DNA of 64,000 bases from Varroa destructor (taxonomy: Eukaryota > Arthropoda > Arachnida > Mesostigmata > Varroidae): contig NW_019211456.1 in NCBI RefSeq assembly GCF_002443255.2, forward strand, positions 18,585,557 to 18,649,556. Reading direction: 5' to 3'. Position numbers and translations under genes: made by a program. Of the stretch, positions 1 to 9,199 are shown piece after piece. The notes beneath the pieces are model-generated. The model searched no databases and was not told the DNA's origin. It saw nothing but the letters and a program-made list of their open reading frames with translations. The first letter of the stretch is position 1. Every line of letters starts with the position of its first letter.

Positions 1-780
1 GACAACGACGATTGCTGATGATAAGAAGAATACCACAGAAATATTATAACGTTTTCTCTTTAACTACGACCGTTTGCGTCTTTTGCAGAAAACTTAACTA
101 AGATAGATAGCAAATATTAGTTAACAAAGTTAATTCATCTTTGAGAATATCACAAAATCGATGGTGATTGTTTATTTATGATATACAAAACTCAGCTACA
201 GTGGCCTTAAACGCGTGTGGGTAGAAGTGCTAAGTCCGATAGCGCAGTAAATTTGCTAAGCACCCAGGCGAGGAAGCAGCTGGCTTTATTAGGCTTATAT
301 GGAATTTGTCGCAAAAGAACCTTACATCGATGCGTCAAAACTATGGAGTGCTGCTAACGTAACGGTTTGCTTGCTTCGCTTCCATTCAGCCACGATTTCC
401 TATCGCTGTCATGTTCAGAAATTTGTTGTCTATCTAAGTGAACTTCGGCTGCCACTCTCGGAAACTCTTGGACAAAACGTCGGTGTTTAGAGAGCCAAAC
501 AAAGATCTGTGATTTTCAATTAGTAGGAGAACTTTAGTGAAATATTTAATCAGTCGATTTCTCACCGTGCAATGAAAACCTAGAGTGAGCTTAAAAGATT
601 CCTTCAAAAATAGGATTTCTTTCTATGAAATCTCTGTGAGATGCTACCAGTGCCGATATGTCGTTGCTACCAAGTCGTTGTCAGCGGGGAGAGCCTGTTT
701 AAGGTCTTCATCAGATACGCCCCAATAAGGGCTTTTTTTTTTAAATCTGCGATGTATGAAGTAAAACCGTTACCTTTAAG

Positions 781-886
781 AGAAACAAGTAGCCCAAGCT
801 ACGAGAACCTGCTGAGAAACAGGAGGAGTGATCCGGCAAGAAACAGTGTGTCACCAGCTGAATTTAGCGACTTCCGGACCAGTTAG
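781..886 (+). CDS. Possible terminal coding exon of a gene entering from the left edge
   Basis: An open frame ends in TAG at 884-886. A pyrimidine-containing acceptor (tacctttaag) lies just before 781 and would join in phase 2. The encoded tail of about 34 residues (ETSSPSYENLLRNRR... to ...EFSDFRTS) is polar, rich in Ser, Arg and Asn, and reads like a disordered C-terminal tail. An ATTAAA lies about 70 bases past the stop. I found no upstream exon in 1-780, so the gene, if real, lies mainly outside the window. The frame also stays open upstream to an ATG at 641, but that part looks like non-coding sequence with an oligo-T tract. No family recognised; a chance open frame remains possible. Confidence 0.33.
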
Positions 887-955
887 ATAGACCACTACAT
901 TAAGTTCATGTCATGTTAAGCTTAACCGAGGTTTTTAGTGTCCTGTGAGTGAGTA

Positions 956-961
956 ATTAAA
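956..961 (+). terminator. Possible poly(A) signal ATTAAA
   Basis: ATTAAA lies about 70 bases after the TAG at 884-886, in a suitable place to end the transcript of the candidate terminal exon at 781-886. The hexamer is common in AT-rich DNA, so it is only supporting evidence. Confidence 0.25.
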
Positions 962-3900
962 GCAGTTGAGCCTGTTGTCCCTGTGGTTTAGGTACAACTT
1001 GTTAGCCATTCATATGGGTGTTGTTTTGCTCCTGCTGTTGCCGGACAGATTTTTACTACTACAGAAATTGTCGAATCAAAATCTGTTTATTTTAGGGTAG
1101 CAGTTTCGATTGACGAGTATAGGATTTTATGTGCAACCCTTGTCGGCCCACTCCAGGCAGCTCTCCACATTCAGGCATCGTTGGTCCTAGCACTGACTTT
1201 AGGAGGGTTTTATTTGTAGCACCAAATCTATAGCGATAAGGAGGCGCGTTTGTGTACAACCGTTCTGTTTTAAAAAGTTGCTGATTTATAGAAACAATGT
1301 TTATGCCGAGTAACATTAGTTGCAATCAAGAATCGTGTTTCGTGCGTGTCCTTGAAACGTAACATGGATTGATAAGAGAACAACTATAATCCGCTCATGT
1401 GCTCAAATCTCAAAGTGCTCATGTGTAACTTAAATCTGTTGAGTTTAGGGGAGAGTTAATGTTAGCAATTACGATTTACGAGGTGGAGGGGTACAATGGC
1501 CACAATTATCAAGCAGATTCTCTATTAGCATTAATGCAGCCTCTATTAGCATCACATAGTCGGGCTTTGTCACTTTACAGCATAATGTTTTTTCAAGCGC
1601 TAACTTAAACTCAATGAGCTTAATAACACTGAACTGAATATTGCATTGAAATATTTTTTTTTTCACTTATAAAGGACCTTTTTCGAAATCAGATCAGATG
1701 ATAAGAACACAGACAAACTGAGCTGGGTTCATGCTGGACGTTAATTGTATTGTGCTTACATAGCCTTCAGCTAGCAAGATGTAGCTAAATGGGTTGAACT
1801 TGATGATCGAGGGTTGGATGGGTTAACTTGAACTTTGTCAAAGTAACAGACAGAATCCAAATTTTGGTTCACAATTAAATACAATTTTGTTTGTGGCCGA
1901 CTATCTACACCTTCGAAAACCCCCTACGCTTAGACGGCTTTCCGTGAGATTAAACATAGAAGTGGCACAAAGAACCGCACTAGTACAAGCTTTTGAGTTA
2001 GACAAACGCAAACTCGAAATTTGTAAGTTACACAACAGTGAACTTTGATCACGCGTTGTGCAGAATTTTTCGCATCTTCTTGACTTGTGGAGCAGTGAAT
2101 GAGGAAGTTTTGTAGAAAAATCTTGATAAGATTCTTTAGAAATACAGCTACGAAACCTGTCTCATTTAATCATAGATTTGATTTAGACAAAAAAGAGGCG
2201 CGCATTTTCCTGGGGATAGGCACCCCTGACCTCTAAAACTTGTCCTTAGATAAAAGTTTAATAATTTTCGTGAACATAAAGAAAATGATTACGCTTCTCC
2301 TTTCAATCAACCAAACAAGTCGCTGAGCAAAACCAAAAATATGTCACGCAATATTCTTGAATTACCTTCGTTTACTACACTATAGTAGTACAGGATTTCG
2401 TGACCTGATCCATTTTAATCTGGCGGTCTCCTGTTGCAAAGCGTCGACTGATCTGTGGCAGGGGGTAATGTGGGTACCGCCATATCTGGTGATACGGCTA
2501 AACTAACAAAGTCGGACGAAACGAATTGTGCGATAAATGGCCGGAGTGATACCTGGTCAAATTATCTTCTGCTATGAGGCGCTAGTGTCACTATGATGAA
2601 GACGCATTTATTAGCGTTCTTTGCACGATGATTTTATAAGAAATAAGTGCGTAGCGTTTGCGCTGCCTTAAATAAGGCGAAACCGTTGTTCTCTAGATCG
2701 CTTGTATTTCTATATAATTCAATATATAGTACAAGCGATAAGAGTCTAGCATGTTAATCCATATAACCAAACGTATGTTTCTAGCTTCGAGGAAGAGCTT
2801 GAATCAGCATGTGTTGCTTGTTGCGAAAGGCCCACTACGTGTTTATGCGTATTTCACTTAAGTTAGAAGATGAATTGTTACTTAAGTACCAATGCTCATA
2901 AACAACGTTCTCATTAACGGAACACATAATAAAATGTAGGATTTGAGTTGTTGTCTGCCTTCTTAAAGGGTTCTAATTTAGTATCGGCTGCATTTGCTAA
3001 ATTATGATAATTTAAGTAAGCTTATATCAAATGTTAAATTGATGACGCCGTCAGGGCATTATAGAAATAAAGTGAATCCTTTCTTCAATGTTCTCTTTAT
3101 GTGCGCCTACTCTTCCGAGGCTATTTATGGGAATCATCTCGCACAGGCCAGCACACACGGAACCAAACTAAGAAATCTTTAGGCATCTAACCGAAGGTTT
3201 TTCTGTCGATGTGACAAAAATTACACACGGTACATATATTTTTTAGCCACACAATGGAGCAATAAGGATTAATTTACGATAGAATGGGAGAAACGCTACA
3301 TCCTTTTAGATCAAGGAAGCTCGTTTACAGCAGAATATGTTGTTACCCAATAGCATTACGAGCTAGCAAGCCGTGTCAATAAAACATTAGATGCACAAGT
3401 GAATATTTAGCATTTACTATTATTTATAAAAATATATAAGATAACAGACGTCTGAATTCAAATCGCTAGAACCTCATTCATAGAATACGTATATAACCAT
3501 TTCGTTATACAGTAGACTATTAAGCCCATTTTAACAACCGTTGACTCCGTACCTCCGTATCTTTTAATAGGGATGACAGTGAACTTACCTATTTTTGTTT
3601 TTTTTTTTTTGTTACCGTTTTTTTTTCACTTTGGCTTTAATTTGGCATCTTCATTGTCATATATCTATCTTTTTTTCATTTACTGTTCAAATATTGTATT
3701 TGGTAAAATTATATTACCTAGTAAACGTTAGATAACTAAATAACGACAAACTTCGATACAAAATAAAATATGGGCCATGCGTGTAGTCGATGATAATTAC
3801 CACATGAAGTTAGTGGAATATATTGCACGTATTTGATTTGAATTTTGAGTTATGACAATAAATTGTTCAAATTTTTTATTTTAAATATTTATTTATTCTG

Positions 3901-4088
3901 GGAATGAGAAGTTGCGTCCGATTACGCTGTTGGGAAGCTGAGTGGTTTTTTCACGCGATATTAAAGAAAAAAGTCTACTGGAAAACTATTAGCTAAGTCC
4001 GCTAAAAAGTAGTTACGTTAATTGCTTACTGCAGCGTCAATGTAGCGTGTTCAGACGAAGGCGAGCCTGTTTGCTAATGGTCAACTGT
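962..4088. other. Intergenic stretch, no gene seen
   Basis: AT-rich DNA with scattered stop codons in all frames. Open frames here are all under 80 codons and none has convincing splice borders or recognisable protein sequence. It contains the hairpin at 2697-2739 and oligo-T runs near 3597-3625. The left-most 780 bases of the window are likewise without recognisable coding sequence. Confidence 0.6.
2697..2739. repeat. Inverted repeat / hairpin
   Basis: Ten-base outer arms (ATCGCTTGTA at 2697-2706, TACAAGCGAT at 2730-2739) enclose seven-base inner arms (CTATATA at 2710-2716, TATATAG at 2723-2729). There is a TTT bulge on the left and a six-base loop (ATTCAA). Pairing continues imperfectly outward (CTCTAG... 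against ...AAGAG). It could be a MITE remnant, a small-RNA-type hairpin or chance in AT-rich DNA. Confidence 0.6.
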
Positions 4089-4094
4089 TTTAAT
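4089..4094 (-). terminator. Probable poly(A) signal ATTAAA of the secreted-protein gene
   Basis: ATTAAA on the minus strand lies about 47 bases past the TGA at 4141-4143. It is the nearest usable poly(A) hexamer downstream of that stop. Confidence 0.4.
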
Positions 4095-4140
4095 CGATGA
4101 CAATAGAAAAGCGGATTACTTAGTGGACTTCGTTGGCACC

Positions 4141-6768
4141 TCAGAACCGATTTAAAATATTCCTGACACGCAATGTCGATATAGTTTTATTTTTCGCTAG
4201 TGATCGCAAAACGAATTCTGTTTCAGCTGACAGTAAATTTTCTATTTGCCTCAGAAGAACTTGAAGATCCTGCGCCGAACGCACTTCGTTCAGTGGTTGC
4301 AGGACCTGCGCCAGGTCTACAGCGCTAAGTTGAAGATGGTTGACACTATGGCCCAGTCTGGTTGCAGTCATAGATGGCATATTATTGAGAATAATCGCTG
4401 CAATTTTAGGGATTAGACTAAGTTCGCTCAGTACGTGCGCGAGCTCGGTTTCGTTCATCGGTAACAGCTCCGCGGTCTCGCCTAGCTCTGAATATGTAAT
4501 CCTGCCCTCATGTAATAAGGCATTGAGGATATATGCACGCTGGTGACTGTCGACGCCCAAATGACGCAGTAACGCACCAATTTCTTGAGCAGAAAACTCC
4601 TCTGGCATGTCAAGTATAGTTGCTACAATGCCGTCCTCGCTTGCATCGATACACTGAAGAACGTCGGCGAGACCCGTGGCATCATGACCATGCAGCAACG
4701 GTACGAGGGCCAATATATCAGCCGTACTATTTGGATGCAGCGCCTTTACCAGGTTTGTTGCGAATGCGCGATTTTCCTTATTCCAACCCGAATACGCAGC
4801 CAACTCACTAAAATCGATCAGCTTTGTATTACGAATGGCGGCAATGATTGCCGGTATCTTCGTGAAAGGTGTTCCAAGGGATTTGAACACGTTTGCTATT
4901 ATGGTGGGTGACTGATTAGATATTGACTTCATTAGAGTTACGAGGACGTCATTCGATTTCGGATGCAGATATTTTATAAGCTCGACAACCACGTGATCGG
5001 GTATTTTTGTGCTCCTGATTATATCAGCCATATTATTTGGTGTAGCGTTTAGCCTGCTGAAAGTGTCAGCTAGAGATTTTGCGTCAGAAATATTGGTGCC
5101 AGAAAGTAGCAATTCAAACTTTTCGACACTTTCTCGACCCTTAACTTCGGCACCCAGACGGAGCACCCTTGTAACAGACTGGGCAAATAGTTGCATCTTT
5201 GGGGAAAGAGCACACCTCACCTGTGCAACTGCCCGCTGTGTGTCCGAATGCTGATTTTCTAGGATTTCCTGGGGCATACTGCCTTCAGATCGATTATCAA
5301 CTTGGCTGTGTCCAGGCGCGATATCCTCATACTTTTCCTTCGATAATCCACTTGGTTTAGAAAATGATGGCCGTTGAGACGTCACGAAACGTGCGGCATC
5401 TAACGACATGCCGATAATTTTTGACCGCATAGTTTGTGGCCGCCAGAGGGACAATGGGGAAATTTTAGGACGGGCCAATGATACAAGTTTTCTGACGCCT
5501 CCTGATAAGTCTAATAACGGATTTGTAATATTTGATGCTGTGAATACCGGAGTTGACGGTAAGAGCGTTCCGGAAGCAAGTGGCAACTTTGTGACGCTTT
5601 GTGACGTTGACATTTTGCTAGGATTTAGTGAAGCGAGCAAAGATATTCTGATATTTGACTGTCTGCTGTCTCTAACAGGAGCCGGTAATGTGAATTTTGT
5701 AAACTTGCCTGGTAGAAGAGGCAGCGTGAATGGGAACTGTGATAGGGTTACCGTAATAAGATTTGGCGGGGTAGCCTCCGTCACAATCTTATGAGGTGGC
5801 AATTCAGATACGGTGAGATTAGATAGCGACATCGGCTCTGTAACAATAATTGGGGACAAAGATATTCTGACCCCGTTTTGTGACTCAGATTGGGGTATCC
5901 TACTATTTGGTGAAACAGCTGCCGGTAGTATTGGCTTTCTAGATTGTTTTGGCAAGGTGGTCTCCGTAGTACGAATTGATGTTGAGGATACTGTTGCATT
6001 CCTTCTAGCTGGTGTCTTGGATGACGTTATACCCAATTGGAGTTCTAAATCGATTGGCTTTGATGCCACTTCAAGAGACGTTGATACATGCGCAACGAAG
6101 AGATTTGGCTGTGTAACTACTGTGTGAGGTACCGTTAACGGGTATAGCGTAAACCACACACGATTCAATGAAGTGGGCACTGTCATAGTCCTACGGGCGG
6201 CTGACTCTGGTGTCATAGCACTCGACGGAAACTCGGGTTCAACAGAATCTGACGTTTGTTTGGGAAACATTGACGTCAGAAGTACAGTGTTATGAGTCAT
6301 GGGCGTAATTAGCTCGGAACTCGTTGAGGGCGTGGATAAAGTTGGAGTCGGAAAACCTGGTGATACCAGCTCCATGTTGCTTGCCGAGGGGTTCGATACA
6401 GACAGAAATATTGGCCGTGCAGGTTTCGATGATACCGCCGATGCTGTCGGACGAAATAACTCAGTGAACACCATTTGTTTCGTGGATACTCTAGGAAGAC
6501 TTGTGTGAGTGACCGTAAGTGTCGTTGATGAGTTGGTCGAAGATATCATCGTCTTGGCCTGAGGCACGATCGAAGGACCATCATAGACTGACAACTTTGT
6601 ACCAATATTCCAGCTGTCTACTGTGCTCAGTGACCCGCCGACGAGATGCTCCTTCGCGTCGGCAGAGTTGTAGCACCAGGGGAACTCACCAAACGAGCGG
6701 ATTGCTTGGTACGATCTGAGATGTTGCCGCAGAAGACTATTGCAATAAGCACACAAAACGTCGGCAAC
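4141..6768 (-). CDS. Exon 3 of the secreted-protein gene: mucin-like region and helical repeats
   Basis: This open exon of 2628 bases starts after the acceptor atattttttag and runs to TGA. Its first part has cysteines (LCAYCN, FPWCYN) and may be a small disulphide-bonded segment. It then turns Ser/Thr/Pro-rich with many repeated VxxP/VSxP-like runs, then into regular leucine-rich amphipathic helices to the end (…RVRNILNRF). An uninterrupted frame of this length cannot be chance in DNA this AT-rich. Confidence 0.85.
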   Translation of the reverse strand, partial: VADVLCAYCNSLLRQHLRSYQAIRSFGEFPWCYNSADAKEHLVGGSLSTVDSWNIGTKLSVYDGPSIVPQAKTMISSTNSSTTLTVTHTSLPRVSTKQMVFTELFRPTASAVSSKPARPIFLSVSNPSASNMELVSPGFPTPTLSTPSTSSELITPMTHNTVLLTSMFPKQTSDSVEPEFPSSAMTPESAARRTMTVPTSLNRVWFTLYPLTVPHTVVTQPNLFVAHVSTSLEVASKPIDLELQLGITSSKTPARRNATVSSTSIRTTETTLPKQSRKPILPAAVSPNSRIPQSESQNGVRISLSPIIVTEPMSLSNLTVSELPPHKIVTEATPPNLITVTLSQFPFTLPLLPGKFTKFTLPAPVRDSRQSNIRISLLASLNPSKMSTSQSVTKLPLASGTLLPSTPVFTASNITNPLLDLSGGVRKLVSLARPKISPLSLWRPQTMRSKIIGMSLDAARFVTSQRPSFSKPSGLSKEKYEDIAPGHSQVDNRSEGSMPQEILENQHSDTQRAVAQVRCALSPKMQLFAQSVTRVLRLGAEVKGRESVEKFELLLSGTNISDAKSLADTFSRLNATPNNMADIIRSTKIPDHVVVELIKYLHPKSNDVLVTLMKSISNQSPTIIANVFKSLGTPFTKIPAIIAAIRNTKLIDFSELAAYSGWNKENRAFATNLVKALHPNSTADILALVPLLHGHDATGLADVLQCIDASEDGIVATILDMPEEFSAQEIGALLRHLGVDSHQRAYILNALLHEGRITYSELGETAELLPMNETELAHVLSELSLIPKIAAIILNNMPSMTATRLGHSVNHLQLSAVDLAQVLQPLNEVRSAQDLQVLLRQIENLLSAETEFVLRSLAKNKTISTLRVRNILNRF

Positions 6769-8978
6769 CTAAAAAATATAGATATCCTTAATGATCGTTA
6801 AGTTTCATGAAGATTGATTTGCATAGTAGCCGTATATTGTGATGTTTTACGTTTTTTAAGAAGGCAACTCTGATGGGGTAAATCGATCAGAGAAATTTAT
6901 TAAATTCATTTTCCGGTACTTAACAGGCAGGGGTTTTCTCATAGCGATTGCTGTAACTGTGATTATTAACTAGAAAGTTGAACTGCGCTCTTCTGAGAAG
7001 GTGGTCCTATTGATCGCGGCCCTCTTCAGTCAAAACGTGAAACAGCGAGTGAATCAGCAGTTGAAACGAGTCATTTCTAATGAGATGCAAAATTACTCGC
7101 TGGAATAATTTGCCATATTTCCTAAATTTGAACCCGTTGTCCCATTATTTCTAAAACAATAGCCAGCGGGATTAGTAGAAGTTGTAGCCAAGAGTAAACA
7201 CGGTAGTCTCAGGGCAGCGTACTTTTAGCTCCTTTTTAATTCACACAACTTTTACTTCACAGAGAACACTTTTTACCGTCTTGTCCTGTAAATAAAGCTG
7301 AGCTGTCATTACCCCAGTTGTTTCAGATCAGCTAGGTGTCGTTCCTCATATTTAATGCTCATTTTAAAAATACACGTTTTTACGCATGAGCAATCTTCTT
7401 CCGTGCAGTCAGTCATCTCGAGTAAAGTCCCTACGGGCAATACAGCTTCTTCTCTGAACGACTTTCCAGTAACCCTTTTAGTTGGACGGAGTCTATCAGA
7501 TCACGATACACAACAATTCATTCTCCTCCAACACGACTTTTAAGTGGATAGTTAAAGATTATTGGATCATATGTTACCACGCTGGCGTCGCAGCAATGTT
7601 TACACTTTAGCTGTACTGATATCTACGTTTTATTTTGAAATTTAGAAGGAAAAATATAAGATACCGACCCGTTGTGGTATGGAATCAGAGGGGTCGTCCA
7701 CGAGTCTTCTAATGAGTTTACGAATGGGCACGGATTCATCAGTTTTTCGATATAGTTCTTGTTTCATCCGTCTCACGAAACGTGCTGTGGATGCCACAAT
7801 TTCTCGATCAGGCCGACCAGAGCGTCGAGTTCGGCTTTGAAAGGGGCTAAGGAAGGGCAGTTGATCAATGGAAACTTGACTGCTAAAAGATAGTGGCCGT
7901 TGCCGTGTGTTTTGACCGTCGGGTGCTAAAAGGTTGTAGAAGACGTTGAAGGTTTTTGTGCCTCGGTTACCTCCAGGCAACTTATATTTGTCGCATCTGA
8001 GTGATTGCAGCTGTTGGATGAGTTTCGGACGTTGTCCCTTCAAAAACTCTCGCAAAAAGGCACCACGCTTAGAGAATGATCTGATACGATTTTTAGTCTC
8101 AATAAGCTGCTGTCCGCGAGTAGTTCGAAAGCTTTGCGAAATAGCCGCTAAAAGAAACGAGTATTAATAAAATTACAGAAATAGTCGTGCGTAGATATAA
8201 TCGATTATACTCGTTGCTCAAGATTTTCCTGTTTCACGTACAAACGAGAAAACAAGTTACAAACTTCTTATGGGGAAAAACACTAGATTACGTGAAACAT
8301 CGGATAGAATCCGGCTCTGCAGTAACCATTTAATCGAGAAAAATAAAAAACGGTTCCGTTAGTATTTTTTCAAGTGATTAACTTACCCTGTATGCGACGG
8401 CAGCATAGTAAAAATTATGTTCTTCAAAACAAAGGCCAAGAAAATGTCATGCATTTTACTAAAAATAATGATGTAAGTAATACTTAGTGCTAAATATGTA
8501 CCTTATAATTCACAATCATCCTCCGCCTTACATTATCTTAGGCCTTAGATACTGTTTCCGTGCGTAAAATATTAGAAAATATCTATAATCATAAAATTGC
8601 TCGTGTTGAAAATCTTCCTCATGTTTTGTAAGTATTATCTAGGATTACTTTGTATGGAAGGCGAGAAGACCGAAGGCTGCTTAGGCCACGTTTGGTGATC
8701 CAAATTTATAATGACATCTTTCAACTGATGTGCATAGCAATTTTTAAAAAATATTAGAAAAATCATTGTTACATTGGACATGTGCGATTGTGTACGCAGC
8801 ATAAATGACGTTAGGCATATAAAACGAAAGTATTCTCGGTGAGTATTCGTATTTAATAGAGAACATTACTATCAGTCTTCTTTGTACTTGAGAAAATATA
8901 TGGGAATAAAATTGCTAATATCGACTCACCTTCAATAATAACAAACAGTATAAGAAATACCCTGAGTGACGATTTCAT
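4141..8978 (-). CDS. Secreted mucin-like protein with C-terminal helical repeats, unknown family (3 exons)
   Basis: Three exons join in frame: 8930-8978, 7669-8147 and 4141-6768, giving 1051 residues and a TGA stop. Phase supports the model: exon 1 ends one base into a codon (G|GTGAGT), exon 2 supplies the other two (CG), and the second junction is phase 0 with a weak GTCGGT donor. Residues 1-16 (MKSSLRVFLILFVIIE) are a signal peptide with cleavage likely near AAIS. Residues 17-176 are basic and polar. Roughly 215-620 is rich in Ser, Thr and Pro, as in O-glycosylated mucins. Roughly 700-1051 is predicted helical, with degenerate repeats (YLHPKS at 776 and ALHPNS at 852, 76 residues apart). 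About ten N-X-S/T sequons occur. The start is set by the signal peptide and a TATA box about 100 bases upstream. A cuticle, peritrophic or salivary role is possible but only inferred. Confidence 0.75.
7669..8147 (-). CDS. Exon 2 of the secreted-protein gene: basic N-terminal region
   Basis: The acceptor is strong (gtttcttttag|CGGC). It encodes about 160 residues rich in Arg, Lys and Gln with a single cysteine (LRCDKYKLPGG), ending at SDSIPQR. The donor CGG|GTCGGT is weak; a better-looking site four bases on (GTATCT) would break the frame with exon 3, so the weak one is preferred. Confidence 0.7.
8930..8978 (-). CDS. Exon 1 of the secreted-protein gene: signal peptide
   Basis: ATG at 8976-8978 opens a 16-codon hydrophobic leader with a basic residue near its start (MKSS then R), followed by a strong donor (GAAG|GTGAGT). 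The leftover base completes Ala-17 with exon 2. This is a typical arthropod layout in which the signal peptide sits on its own small first exon. Confidence 0.75.
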
Positions 8979-9076
8979 AATGCAGGACAATCCAGTTAAA
9001 ATAAATGCTTTCCCAGGCTTTACAGATAGGCGCCGACAGAACTATGTGGATTGGACGTGGCCAATGGTCTTGTTGT

Positions 9077-9084
9077 CTTTTATA
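9077..9084 (-). promoter_or_regulatory. TATA box of the secreted-protein gene
   Basis: TATAAAAG on the minus strand lies about 100 bases upstream of the signal-peptide ATG at 8978. Transcription starting 25-30 bases downstream would give a 5' UTR of about 70 bases without an intron. A TATA-driven compact secreted-protein gene fits tissue-restricted expression, which is an inference. Confidence 0.5.
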
Positions 9085-9199
9085 ATCAATACGTTTCTGG
9101 AAAATTCTATCCATTGGTAAAATCTCTAACTGACATCGATTAAAAGGTTGGCAAGAGACCTCAACATTGTGGTCAGTTTTCAAATTTGGCGCCACATTA

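Noticed and set aside
4585..6127. Plus-strand open frames of 80-128 codons opposite exon 3 of the secreted-protein gene
   Set aside because: They are antisense shadows of a long real exon on the minus strand.
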